A stretch of 64,000 bases of DNA from Candidatus Methylopumilus rimovensis (lineage in GTDB: Bacteria > Pseudomonadota > Gammaproteobacteria > Burkholderiales > Methylophilaceae): the NCBI RefSeq assembly GCF_006364615.1, contig NZ_CP040986.1, forward strand, positions 496,001-560,000, in the 5' to 3' direction. Below the pieces are notes generated by a model. It made no database searches. It was not told where the DNA came from and saw nothing but the letters and a program-made list of their open reading frames with translations. Position 1 is the stretch's first letter, and each line of letters begins with the position of its first letter. The translations under genes were made by a program, and so were the position numbers. Positions 31,820 to 40,733 of the stretch are shown in pieces.

Positions 31820-32374
31820 TTGGATAATATTAAACCTGATACTAAATTAAAAATTTTAGACCTTGGATGCGGAAAAAAAAAACGTAAGGGCGCTATAGGC
31901 GTAGATTTTTCAGACAAGCATGAAGCTGATGTTATTCATAACTTAAATGTCTTTCCTTACCCATTCGGCGATGAAGTATTTGATGAAGTTTATCTTGATA
32001 ATGTTTTGGAGCACCTAGATGATCCAATACGAGTAATGGAAGAAGTTAATAGGATTTGTAAGAAAAAGGCAATTATCAAAGTTATTGTCCCATACTTCAG
32101 ATCTATTTGGGCATTTATTGACCCAACACATAAAAATTTTTTTACTGTTAATTCATTTTCTTATTTTGATCCAAGGAGTCCGACTTGTCATAGGTATGAA
32201 TACACATCGGCAAGATTTTATGTTGAAGATATTGTTTTTAATGAGACACTCCCCAATCGATGGTTAAAAAGAGTTATGATTTTTATTGCTAACAAGTACC
32301 CTAATAAATATGAGTTTTATTTAAGTCATTTATTTCCGTTGGATGATATTACTTATTACTTAAAAAAATGTTAA
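31820..32374 (+). CDS. Small SAM-dependent methyltransferase
   Basis: A 184-residue class I methyltransferase: LKILDLGCGKKKRKGAIGVD is the SAM-binding motif I with the acidic residue after it. FDEVYLDNVLEHLDDPIRVM is the post-II motif and IIKVIVPYFRS follows. The start is TTG 31820, preceded by AAAGG at 31806-31810. The 90 bp AT-rich gap before it is one of the few breaks in the operon. Its acceptor is unknown; the island context suggests a sugar or lipid-linked glycan. Confidence 0.75.
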   Translation: MDNIKPDTKLKILDLGCGKKKRKGAIGVDFSDKHEADVIHNLNVFPYPFGDEVFDEVYLDNVLEHLDDPIRVMEEVNRICKKKAIIKVIVPYFRSIWAFIDPTHKNFFTVNSFSYFDPRSPTCHRYEYTSARFYVEDIVFNETLPNRWLKRVMIFIANKYPNKYEFYLSHLFPLDDITYYLKKC

Positions 32375-32411
32375 ACATTTTAATAAGCTAAAAATTTTAC
32401 AAAAGAAAACT

Positions 32412-33344
32412 GTGCAAAAAACTCATATTTTTATTACGGGGGCTAATGGTTTCGTAGGAAGACATCTTCTTAGGATGTTGATCGCTAGAAAAATTAGAGT
32501 ATCTATTGCAGTTCGCTCAGGCCCTGAACAGAATTTGCCATTTTTAGAATCTTATAAAGTTGATCTCACAGACAAGATCAAAGTTTTTGATTTAATTAAC
32601 TTTTTAAAGCCAGATTACGTTATTCATCTTGCAGCTAAAAAAAACAGAAACAATAATTTAGAAAGCTTTGGTAATGATTATAATGCCAATTTTTTAATGG
32701 CATTAAATCTTATAAATGCTTGTCGCAATTTATTGAATCTTAAAAGATTTGTTTTTTTAGGTTCTTGTGATGAGTACGGATTTGGACCAAGACCTTACTC
32801 TGAAGGTCAGAATGAATTTCCTTCTAATGCTTATGGGCTATCAAAACTTTCTATATCAAAACTTCTTTTGTCTCTCTACCACACAGATTTATTTCCTTCC
32901 ATTGTGTTAAGAGCTTCTATTATATACGGCCCAGAGCAGAATGATGAAATGTTTTTACCCTCGTTAATACACTCATTGCTTTCAGATAAAGATTTTCAAA
33001 TGACCCTTGGTGAGCAGTTTCGTGATTTCGTTTATATCAATGATGTCATAAATGCCATTATAAAAGTATTATCAGCGGATGAGCGAGTTAATGGGAAGAT
33101 AATAAATATTGGCTTTGGAGTCTCACATAAAATAAATCATATTGCCGAAATGACTGCTAATTTAATAGCGCCCACTGCATTAAGAAGACTAAAATTTGGG
33201 GAAGTGGAATACAGACCTAATGAGATTATGGATTACTCATTGAAAATATCGCTGGCATCCGATTTGCTTGGGTGGAATCCCAAAGTCAATATCGAGGAGG
33301 GGATTCGAAAAACAGTTAACCACCTAAAAAAATCCAACGAATGA
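32412..33344 (+). CDS. NAD-dependent epimerase/dehydratase (extended SDR)
   Basis: A 310-residue SDR nucleotide-sugar enzyme: IFITGANGFVGRHLLRMLIA is the cofactor site, VIHLAAKKNRNNNLESFGND follows, the SCDEYG stretch gives the serine/threonine region, and AYGLSKLS holds the Tyr-Lys pair. RDFVYINDVINAI and the C-terminal LGWNPKVNIEEGIRKTV are typical of GDP- and dTDP-sugar epimerases/reductases. The start is GTG 32412. The specific reaction cannot be told. Confidence 0.75.
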   Translation: MQKTHIFITGANGFVGRHLLRMLIARKIRVSIAVRSGPEQNLPFLESYKVDLTDKIKVFDLINFLKPDYVIHLAAKKNRNNNLESFGNDYNANFLMALNLINACRNLLNLKRFVFLGSCDEYGFGPRPYSEGQNEFPSNAYGLSKLSISKLLLSLYHTDLFPSIVLRASIIYGPEQNDEMFLPSLIHSLLSDKDFQMTLGEQFRDFVYINDVINAIIKVLSADERVNGKIINIGFGVSHKINHIAEMTANLIAPTALRRLKFGEVEYRPNEIMDYSLKISLASDLLGWNPKVNIEEGIRKTVNHLKKSNE

Positions 33345-34573
33345 TTAAAATCCATTACCATTCTGATTGCCCTTTTTTTGCTGGGTGTGAGAATATGCTG
33401 ATTAATTTTTTTAATTCAGAAAAATTCAGAAAAACTCACGATATTAGTTTTAGCTACCGATATTCAGTGAAATATTCTCAAGAATTTAATCTTCGTATTG
33501 AGCGCCCACTCCCTGTTTACCCTCTATTTTTCTTAGATTTTTCTGATTTTTCTTTTTTCGATAGAAGATTACTTAATAGGCTGGCCATTTTGTTTTTTAG
33601 GTTGTCATTAACAGCATTTGTTTTTTTGTATCAAATTTTCACCTTATTTAGACTGTTTAGAAAAATAAAGCCAAATATTTTACATATTAATAATGGGGGA
33701 TACCCTGGAGCATTATCTGCACGAGCTGCAGTAATTGCCGCCAAATTGGCTGGGATTCCAAAAGTATTAATGGTTGTTAATAATCTAGCTCTTGATTACA
33801 AAAGATTCCCTAGAATTTTTGATTATCCAATTGATATTCTGGTTCGGAAATTAACTGATTTATTTATTACAGGATCCCAAGTTGCATCTTTACAATTGAT
33901 TTCTGTTTTGAAGTTGTCGGCCGAAAAAGTCAATGCTATTCACAATGGAATCTCATTAAAGAAAACGAGCTCTTTTAAGAAAATTACAAAGAAGCGACTT
34001 GGCTTAGAAAATTTCAGTGGAGTTATTTTTGGAGTTGTGGCTCTTTTAATTGAGAGAAAAGGCCATCAAGTTTTACTGGATGCGATTAAAAATATTGTTG
34101 AAGATCGTATAGTCTTGGATGACCATTTTATGGTCCTTATAGAAGGCGAAGGCCCCTTACTTAAAGACTTGAGGAACTTTGTAATTGAGAATAAGTTAAG
34201 TACTTGGATTAAATTTGTAGGTACAGAGGATAACATTGTTGATTTTATGTCAATATTGGATATTTTAGTGCTCCCGTCTATTCGTGATGAGGATTTTCCC
34301 AATGTTATAATCGAAGCGATGGCTCTGAGTAAACCTGTTATAGCTAGTCGGTTGGCAGGAACGCCGGAGCAAGTGATTGATGGAGTAACCGGCATCTTAT
34401 TTAGACCCCGCAAATCAAAAGAGCTTAGTGATGCGATCTGTTATTTGGTTAACCATCCAATTAAGCGTGTTGAGATGGGACAAGCTGGATTGATAAGATT
34501 TAAAGAAAAATTTACCTGTCAAAGAGCGTTAAATAATTATTCAGATATTTATACTAAGTTATTAGAGATATAA
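33341..34573 (+). CDS. Glycosyltransferase family 4 protein
   Basis: A 410-residue GT-B retaining glycosyltransferase. An N-terminal acceptor domain precedes the donor domain: GVVALLIERKGHQVLLDAIK, LIEGEGPLLKDLRNF and the E-x7-E motif in DEDFPNVIIEAMALSKPVIA, then GTPEQVIDGVTGILF. It overlaps the preceding epimerase by an ATGA. It would add a sugar to the undecaprenyl-linked unit at the inner face of the membrane. Sugar specificity unknown. Confidence 0.85.
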   Translation: MIKIHYHSDCPFFAGCENMLINFFNSEKFRKTHDISFSYRYSVKYSQEFNLRIERPLPVYPLFFLDFSDFSFFDRRLLNRLAILFFRLSLTAFVFLYQIFTLFRLFRKIKPNILHINNGGYPGALSARAAVIAAKLAGIPKVLMVVNNLALDYKRFPRIFDYPIDILVRKLTDLFITGSQVASLQLISVLKLSAEKVNAIHNGISLKKTSSFKKITKKRLGLENFSGVIFGVVALLIERKGHQVLLDAIKNIVEDRIVLDDHFMVLIEGEGPLLKDLRNFVIENKLSTWIKFVGTEDNIVDFMSILDILVLPSIRDEDFPNVIIEAMALSKPVIASRLAGTPEQVIDGVTGILFRPRKSKELSDAICYLVNHPIKRVEMGQAGLIRFKEKFTCQRALNNYSDIYTKLLEI

Positions 34574-34574
34574 A

Positions 34575-35651
34575 ATGAGAGACATGAAAGAAGTTTTTAA
34601 CGTATTCAAAGGACGAAGAGTATTTATTACAGGCCACACAGGATTTAAGGGGTCTTGGTTAGCATATATGCTTCATAGAGTTGGTGCTGATGTTACCGGC
34701 TTTTCATTATCTGCATCGAGAGAAAAAAATAACTTTTCCTTGCTTGCATTAGATAAAAAGGTAAATCATATTATTGGAGATGTGCGTGATTTTTCACATC
34801 TAAATGAATCGCTAACTAAGTTTCAACCAGAATTTGTTTTCCATCTTGCTGCGCAAGCTTTAGTTCGAACGTCATATAGTGATCCAGTTGATACTTTTTC
34901 TACAAACATTCAAGGATCTATAAACTTATTAGAATCTGTTCGTCAATCAAATTCTGTAAGATCGCTTGTTTATATAACATCTGATAAATGTTACGAAAAT
35001 GTTGAATGGATTTGGGGGTACAGAGAGAATGATCCTTTAGGCGGAAGGGATCCTTATAGCGCCTCTAAAGCTGCAGCCGAGATTGTTTTTTCTTCTTATG
35101 AGAAATCTTTTTTCAATTCAAATCCTAAGATAGGAGTTGCAAGTGCTCGGGCTGGAAATGTAATTGGGGGAGGTGATTGGGCTCTTGATAGGATTATTCC
35201 TGATTGTGTGCGGGCTATTGAATCCGATACTACGATCTTTTTAAGAAATCCATTTTCAACTAGACCTTGGCAACATGTTTTGGAGCCTCTGTCTGGTTAT
35301 CTTACTCTTGCATTTAACTTGTATCATAATCCTAAAAAATACTCTGGGGCATGGAATTTTGGCCCATCTACACAGGAAATTAAGACCGTTAAAGATGTTG
35401 CTGATATTATGGTTAAGCATATAGGCAAGGGTCGAGTTGAGATCTTAAATTCGGCTAATAATATTCATGAAGCAAACCTATTGCAGCTTAATTGCGATAA
35501 AGCTCACCAGTTGTTAAATTGGTATCCACGTTGGACTGTCGGTGAAACTCTAGATGCTACCGCTATCTGGTACAAATCTGTCTTAAATGGAGGCGATGCT
35601 GAAGAAATCACCATATCTCAACTTAATGCTTATTTTAGGAGTTTTATATGA
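34575..35651 (+). CDS. rfbG: CDP-glucose 4,6-dehydratase
   Basis: RfbG makes CDP-4-keto-6-deoxyglucose. The 358-residue SDR has the hallmark FITGHTGFKGSWLAYMLHRV, FHLAAQALVRTSYSDPVDTF, ITSDKCYENVEW and YSASKAAAEIVFSSY, then GNVIGGGDWALDRIIPDCVR, all standard for this enzyme. It stands one base after the GT4 gene and overlaps the next epimerase gene. The CMP-glucose donor enzyme rfbF is at 36132. The C3 dehydratase RfbH is absent, so a 3,6-dideoxyhexose is not predicted. Confidence 0.94.
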   Translation: MRDMKEVFNVFKGRRVFITGHTGFKGSWLAYMLHRVGADVTGFSLSASREKNNFSLLALDKKVNHIIGDVRDFSHLNESLTKFQPEFVFHLAAQALVRTSYSDPVDTFSTNIQGSINLLESVRQSNSVRSLVYITSDKCYENVEWIWGYRENDPLGGRDPYSASKAAAEIVFSSYEKSFFNSNPKIGVASARAGNVIGGGDWALDRIIPDCVRAIESDTTIFLRNPFSTRPWQHVLEPLSGYLTLAFNLYHNPKKYSGAWNFGPSTQEIKTVKDVADIMVKHIGKGRVEILNSANNIHEANLLQLNCDKAHQLLNWYPRWTVGETLDATAIWYKSVLNGGDAEEITISQLNAYFRSFI

Positions 35652-36097
35652 TAGACGGAGTTGTACTAACGCCTTTACGTCAAATTTTTGACGAGCGTGG
35701 AAAGGTTATGCATATGCTTCGTTCGGATTCACCTATTTTTTTAAAGTTTGGTGAGATTTATTTCTCTTGTACTCATCCCGGCGTTGTGAAAGCTTGGCAC
35801 CGGCATAAAGAAATGACACTTAACTATGCTGTTATATTTGGTGAAATTAAATTTGTTTTATATGATGATAGGATAGGGAGTCCATCGCAGGGAGAAATTC
35901 AGGAGTTTTTTATCTCTCCTGAAAACTACATGTTAGTTACTGTCCCCCCAATGGTGTGGAATGGATTCAAAAGTGTTGGTACTCAGACTTCTATAGTGGC
36001 TAATTGTGCAAATATTCCCCATACACCCTCTGAAATAGAAAGATTATTGCCGACAGATCTAAAAGTTCCATATGACTGGGCATTGCAAAACAGATAA
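35648..36097 (+). CDS. RmlC-like sugar 3,5-epimerase of the CDP-hexose set
   Basis: A 149-residue cupin related to dTDP-4-dehydrorhamnose 3,5-epimerase but shorter: LRQIFDERGKVMHMLRSDSP, GVVKAWHRHKEMTLNYAVIF and PPMVWNGFKSVG. It overlaps rfbG by an ATGA and precedes rfbF, so it probably acts on the CDP-4-keto-6-deoxyglucose made by RfbG. The substrate is inferred from position. Confidence 0.8.
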   Translation: MIDGVVLTPLRQIFDERGKVMHMLRSDSPIFLKFGEIYFSCTHPGVVKAWHRHKEMTLNYAVIFGEIKFVLYDDRIGSPSQGEIQEFFISPENYMLVTVPPMVWNGFKSVGTQTSIVANCANIPHTPSEIERLLPTDLKVPYDWALQNR

Positions 36098-36131
36098 TTT
36101 GCATAATCTTCCTAATTAAAGGTAAATTTTT

Positions 36132-36893
36132 ATGAAAGTAATTCTATTGGCAGGTGGTTTCGGTACGCGATTGTCTGAGTATACAGATGTCATCCCTAAG
36201 CCTATGGTGTCTATTGGCGGGAAACCAATTCTTTGGCATATTATGAAAACTTATGCAAATTTTGGTCATAAGGATTTTTATGTAGCGCTCGGTTATAAGG
36301 CCGAAATAATTAAAGATTATTTTCTTAATTACCGTGCTTTAAATTCTGATTTTACTGTCGATCTTTCATCGGGAGAAATTTCACCCCACCAAAATGATGA
36401 GGTTGATTGGAAAATTACATTGGTCAATACAGGCGAGTCGTCAATGACTGGAGGTCGTGTTAAGCGTTTGCAAAAGTTTATTGGAAAAGAAAGTTGTATG
36501 CTCACATACGGGGATGGGGTTGCTGATATTAATCTTGATAGATTACTAGCTTTTCATAGAAGCCATGGAAAAATGGTTACTATTTCTGCTGTTCGCCCAG
36601 GCGCTAGATTTGGCGAGCTGGAAATAAATGGCGATAAAGTTAATAGCTTTAAAGAAAAACCCCAACTTCATGAAGGATGGATTAATGGTGGATATTTCAT
36701 ATTTGAACCTTCATTTTTTGATTATATTGATGGTGATAATACCCTGTTAGAGCGTGAACCGTTAGAGAAGGCAGTTCAAGCTGGTGAGTTAATGGCTTAT
36801 CGTCATGATGGATTTTGGCATTGTATGGACACTAAGCGTGACCATGAACTTTTAGAATCGCTCTGGGCAAAAGGCGCCCCTTGGGTTCTTTAA
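36132..36893 (+). CDS. rfbF: Glucose-1-phosphate cytidylyltransferase
   Basis: RfbF makes CDP-glucose from CTP and glucose 1-phosphate. The 253-residue protein has ILLAGGFGTRLSEYTDVIPK (nucleotide loop and PKPM), LVNTGESSMTGGRVKRLQKF, LTYGDGVADINLDRLLAFH and EGWINGGYFIFEPSFFDYI, which match RfbF closely. AAAGG precedes the ATG. With rfbG and the neighbouring epimerase and reductase-like genes it forms a CDP-6-deoxyhexose pathway. Confidence 0.94.
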   Translation: MKVILLAGGFGTRLSEYTDVIPKPMVSIGGKPILWHIMKTYANFGHKDFYVALGYKAEIIKDYFLNYRALNSDFTVDLSSGEISPHQNDEVDWKITLVNTGESSMTGGRVKRLQKFIGKESCMLTYGDGVADINLDRLLAFHRSHGKMVTISAVRPGARFGELEINGDKVNSFKEKPQLHEGWINGGYFIFEPSFFDYIDGDNTLLEREPLEKAVQAGELMAYRHDGFWHCMDTKRDHELLESLWAKGAPWVL

Positions 36894-36900
36894 ATACTTA

Positions 36901-37842
36901 ATGCGTGTACTAATAACTGGTGGTTACGGTTATATCGGTGGAAGGCTAGCTCAGTATCTTTTTACTCATGGCAGAGAAGTTTTTTTGGGCTCAAGAAATT
37001 TACATCAAAGAACTAATTGGCTCCCTGAAGCAAAAAATATTTTAATTAATTGGTGTGACCCTTTAAGTTTGACTCTTGCGTGCAAACATATAGATGTCAT
37101 TATTCATACATCAGGTATGAATGCTAAAGAATCAAAGTTAAATTCACTCGAAGCCTTGAAAGTGAATGGACAATATACAGATAACTTATTACAAGCAGCA
37201 AAGACTCAAAAAGTTAAACGATTTATATATTTGTCAACAGCGCATGTTTATTCAGCCCCTCTATTAGGACATATTAATGAAAATACTCCTTTAAAGAATC
37301 TTCACCCTTATGCAACCTCACATCTAGCTGGTGAAAACTTTATATTGTCTGACAATCAAATTACAGGTTTTGTTTTGAGAATTTCTAATGCCTTTGGACC
37401 TCCAACTCATAGAGATGTCAATTGTTGGATGTTATTGGTTAACGATCTCTGTCGTCAAGCAATTGAAAAACGAGCGATGACCTTAAATTCTGATATTTCA
37501 CAATTGCGTGATTTTATAACTCTAACTGATGTTATATCTGCAATAGATAGCTTTATTGAAATGCCACCCAATAAATTTAATGATGTATACAACTTAGGTG
37601 GTGAATTTTCAATAAATATTTTTCAAATGGCAGGTCTTATAGGTTCAAGATGCAGGGCTTTATTTAATTATTCTCCGGAAATAATAATTCGTGAAAAAGA
37701 TAGAGCATATTCACAGTCCGTGCTCAAATACGATATTGAAAAGTTGAAGTCAACAGGTTTTAAATTGGCAAAGAAAATAAATGACGAAATTGATGCTACT
37801 TTGTTATTTTGTTTAGAGAACTTTTCAAATAGAACTTTATGA
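36901..37842 (+). CDS. NAD-dependent epimerase/reductase of the CDP-hexose set
   Basis: A 313-residue extended SDR: VLITGGYGYIGGRLAQYLFT, HTSGMNAKESKLNSLEALKV, YLSTAHVYSAP and YATSHLAGENF, where the usual Tyr-Lys pair reads as Y-x3-H. It probably reduces the 4-keto group of the CDP-sugar made by RfbG and the epimerase, like RfbS-type reductases; this is inferred from position. The apparent change of the catalytic Lys to His is odd and should be checked in an alignment. Confidence 0.68.
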   Translation: MRVLITGGYGYIGGRLAQYLFTHGREVFLGSRNLHQRTNWLPEAKNILINWCDPLSLTLACKHIDVIIHTSGMNAKESKLNSLEALKVNGQYTDNLLQAAKTQKVKRFIYLSTAHVYSAPLLGHINENTPLKNLHPYATSHLAGENFILSDNQITGFVLRISNAFGPPTHRDVNCWMLLVNDLCRQAIEKRAMTLNSDISQLRDFITLTDVISAIDSFIEMPPNKFNDVYNLGGEFSINIFQMAGLIGSRCRALFNYSPEIIIREKDRAYSQSVLKYDIEKLKSTGFKLAKKINDEIDATLLFCLENFSNRTL

Positions 37843-38648
37843 TAATCCAGTCTCCTAAAGTTAGTATTATTGTGACAACATTCAATCGTTATGAAATGTT
37901 AAGTGATACTTTGCATTCAATATTAAATCAATCCTTCAATAATTTTGAATTAATAATTGTTGATAATATGTCATCAGATCAGACTAAGCATTATATTTCT
38001 AGCTTGAAAGACGAAAGAATTCGTTATTTTAGAAATCCAAATTTTGGAGTAATTGCAATTAATAGAAATTTAGGAATCCTTAAAGCCAAAGGTCAATATA
38101 TTGCTTTTTGTGATGATGATGATTTGTGGCTTGAGACTAAATTGCATATTCAAATAGCATTGCTTGAGTCTGATTCTGAAGTTGCAATGTGTTATAGCCA
38201 AGCCGAATCTTTCATTAATGGACTGACGGTTAAAAAAAATATGAATCGAAAAGCATTATGGTCATCACATTTTATTAGTTTGCTTCAAGGCAATTTTATT
38301 CCTAATTCTAGCGTTGTTATAAAAAAGACTGTTTTTAAAAAGCTTGGAATGCTAACTGAGTCGCCATGTTTGAGAGAAGATTATGAGATGTGGCTTCGAG
38401 TTAGTAAATATTTTAAAATTGTAGGTATTCAAGAAAGCTTAATTAAATACAGGCTACACAATAACAATATTGCTGGCGGTAAAGTTGCAGAAACAAAAAA
38501 AGCGATTAAAACGTTAAAAAGCCTTGTAATCCCATTGCGAATCCCTTTGTACCTATATGTGCCTAATTTATTTTTTCAATATTTGAAATATTTTTTTTAT
38601 AGTATCAGGTCTTTTTTTAACTCTAAACAGGTAAATGGATCCCAATGA
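37839..38648 (+). CDS. Glycosyltransferase family 2 protein
   Basis: A 269-residue GT-A inverting transferase: VSIIVTTFNRYEMLSDTLHS at the N terminus, LIIVDNMSSDQT, then FCDDDDLWLETK with the metal-binding acidic residues and LREDYEMWLRVS as the later catalytic-base block. The C terminus has a short hydrophobic, basic segment likely to touch the membrane. It overlaps both neighbours. Sugar specificity unknown. Confidence 0.87.
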   Translation: MIIQSPKVSIIVTTFNRYEMLSDTLHSILNQSFNNFELIIVDNMSSDQTKHYISSLKDERIRYFRNPNFGVIAINRNLGILKAKGQYIAFCDDDDLWLETKLHIQIALLESDSEVAMCYSQAESFINGLTVKKNMNRKALWSSHFISLLQGNFIPNSSVVIKKTVFKKLGMLTESPCLREDYEMWLRVSKYFKIVGIQESLIKYRLHNNNIAGGKVAETKKAIKTLKSLVIPLRIPLYLYVPNLFFQYLKYFFYSIRSFFNSKQVNGSQ

Positions 38649-39601
38649 AAGCTTTATTAACCGGAGCTAATGGTTTTATTGGTAAAAGACTTACAAGAAG
38701 ACTTCTTCGAGCGGGATTCTCACTTCGATTGCTAACTAGAGACATTGGCAAGTTTAAATATAAATCAAGTAATGTGGATATTGTAGAAGGAGATCTTTCT
38801 TTAAATAAATTAGATCTTCATTCCTTAGTTAGCGGTTGTGATTTAATTTTCCATTGTGCCGCTGAGATTTCTGATATTTCTAAAATGAGATCATTGCATA
38901 TTGACGCCACAAAAAGACTTTTAAAAGCAGCAGTTGAAATCGCAAAAATCGAAGGCAAAAAAATACATTGGATTCAATTAAGCAGTATTGGTGTATACGG
39001 TAATTTTTCTAAACAAGTTAATATTACTGAGAAGTCGAGAATTGCACCTAAAAGCGATTATGAAAAGTCTAAAGCAGTTTCAGATAAAATTTTGATTCAA
39101 ATGTTAACTAAAAGTAATGTTACTTATTCAATATTAAGACCATCTAATGTTGTTGGAAATGATATGAAAAATAAGTCTTTCTTCTCCTTAATAAATGCTA
39201 TAAAGTCTAGAAAATTTTTCTTCGTTCGCAATAGAGAATCTATAGCAAATTATATTCACGTTGATGATGTAGTAGAAGCCTTATTTTTATGTGGAACTTC
39301 GTTTAAAGCAAAAAATCAAATATTTAATTTATCTAACGACTGTAAATTGGCGGAAATTGTTTATGCAGTTTGTATTACTAACAATATTAGTAAAAAAATT
39401 TATTGCCTTCCAGAATTTTCTGTACGATTACTATGTTCGGTTATGACTATTTTTAACATTAAAGTCTTAACAATAAATAGAATTAATGCACTTACATCCT
39501 TAAAAACATACCCATCAAATAAAATAAAAAATTATTTAGGCTTTTTGCCATTGAAACCAATTCCTAGATATGCATCTCAATATGCAAAAAATAATGAATA
39601 A
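38645..39601 (+). CDS. NAD-dependent epimerase/dehydratase-like protein
   Basis: A 318-residue SDR protein: LLTGANGFIGKRLTRRLLRA, FHCAAEISDISKMRSLHIDA, IQLSSIGVYGNF and YEKSKAVSD (Tyr-Lys pair), then NYIHVDDVVEALFLC. It belongs to the atypical SDR group that reduces or epimerises undecaprenyl-linked or nucleotide sugars, such as Gne/Gnu-type enzymes. It precedes a GT4 gene, with a short overlap. Exact function unresolved. Confidence 0.72.
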   Translation: MKALLTGANGFIGKRLTRRLLRAGFSLRLLTRDIGKFKYKSSNVDIVEGDLSLNKLDLHSLVSGCDLIFHCAAEISDISKMRSLHIDATKRLLKAAVEIAKIEGKKIHWIQLSSIGVYGNFSKQVNITEKSRIAPKSDYEKSKAVSDKILIQMLTKSNVTYSILRPSNVVGNDMKNKSFFSLINAIKSRKFFFVRNRESIANYIHVDDVVEALFLCGTSFKAKNQIFNLSNDCKLAEIVYAVCITNNISKKIYCLPEFSVRLLCSVMTIFNIKVLTINRINALTSLKTYPSNKIKNYLGFLPLKPIPRYASQYAKNNE

Positions 39602-40733
39602 AAAATTCAAAGTTTTTTTTGTGATTACTTCTGAGGTTACTATTAATGCCTTTTTACTCAATCATCTTAAGGTTCTCTCAAAGAAATATGATATCACTGT
39701 AATTACTCATTGCAATAACCCATCTTTTTTAAAAAAGCAAAAATTAGATATAAAAATTGTTTCTTTAAATTTCTCTAGAAAAATTAATGTTTTTATAGAT
39801 TTTTTTTGTTTAATTAAGTTACTTTTATTTTTTATTAAACATAAGCCTCATCTGGTTCATTCAATTACCCCTAAAGCAGGATTTTTGGGTATGTTGGCAG
39901 CTTTTTCTATGAATATTCCTTTTCGAATTCATACTTTTACTGGTCAAGTTTGGGCTAATAAGAATGGAATAAAACGTTATTTTTTTATTTTTTTTGATTA
40001 TTTGATTGCGCGGGTATCAACATTTAATTTGGTTGATAGCCATTCTCAAAGAGATTTTTTGATTCAACAAGGAGTGTTATCAAAAAATAAATCTTTAGTT
40101 TTCGGTGCTGGCTCAATATCGGGTGTCGATCTTAAGCGATTTAAGCCCAGTAGATATTATTATAATATGATACGAAAGGAATTACTTATTCCTAGAACTG
40201 CATTTGTATTTATCTACCTTGGACGGCTTAATCAAGAAAAAGGTTTATTAGATTTAGCTGAAGCATTCGCCAAGATAAATAGCAAAAAATCTTTTTTAAT
40301 ATTTGTCGGTCCAGATGAGAAAGACTTTGTTGGTAGGATAAAAGAAATAAATTCTCATAAAGCCGAACAAATAAAATTCGTGAACTTTACAAATATACCA
40401 GAGAAGTATTTAGCAGGCTCTAACGTTTTAGTCTTGCCAAGCTATCGAGAGGGTTTTGGAAATGTAATTATAGAAGCAGCGGCAGTAGGTTTGCCTGCTA
40501 TTGCATCAAAAATTTATGGTATTTCGGATGCGATAATCCATAATAAAACAGGATTACTTCATCCAGTAAAGAATGTAAATGTTATTTATGAGGAAATGCA
40601 ATATTTCCTCAACAATCCTCATATTGCTAAAAAAATTGGTAAAGCTGCCAGAAGTAGAGTGCATAACGAATTTAATGCACATAGAATAACTAAATTTTGG
40701 ACTCAATTCTATTCACATATATTAAAAAAATGA
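39594..40733 (+). CDS. Glycosyltransferase family 4 protein
   Basis: A 379-residue GT-B transferase: FVITSEVTINAFLLNHLKVL, VHSITPKAGFLGMLAAFS, FTGQVWANK, FIYLGRLNQEKGLLDLAEAF, then SYREGFGNVIIEAAAVGLPA with the E-x7-E pair and KTGLLHPV. It resembles the family of WbpH/WcaL-like and PglA-type transferases. I chose ATG 39594, close to the end of the previous gene; the frame's upstream start lies inside that gene. Sugar unknown. Confidence 0.83.
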   Translation: MNKKFKVFFVITSEVTINAFLLNHLKVLSKKYDITVITHCNNPSFLKKQKLDIKIVSLNFSRKINVFIDFFCLIKLLLFFIKHKPHLVHSITPKAGFLGMLAAFSMNIPFRIHTFTGQVWANKNGIKRYFFIFFDYLIARVSTFNLVDSHSQRDFLIQQGVLSKNKSLVFGAGSISGVDLKRFKPSRYYYNMIRKELLIPRTAFVFIYLGRLNQEKGLLDLAEAFAKINSKKSFLIFVGPDEKDFVGRIKEINSHKAEQIKFVNFTNIPEKYLAGSNVLVLPSYREGFGNVIIEAAAVGLPAIASKIYGISDAIIHNKTGLLHPVKNVNVIYEEMQYFLNNPHIAKKIGKAARSRVHNEFNAHRITKFWTQFYSHILKK

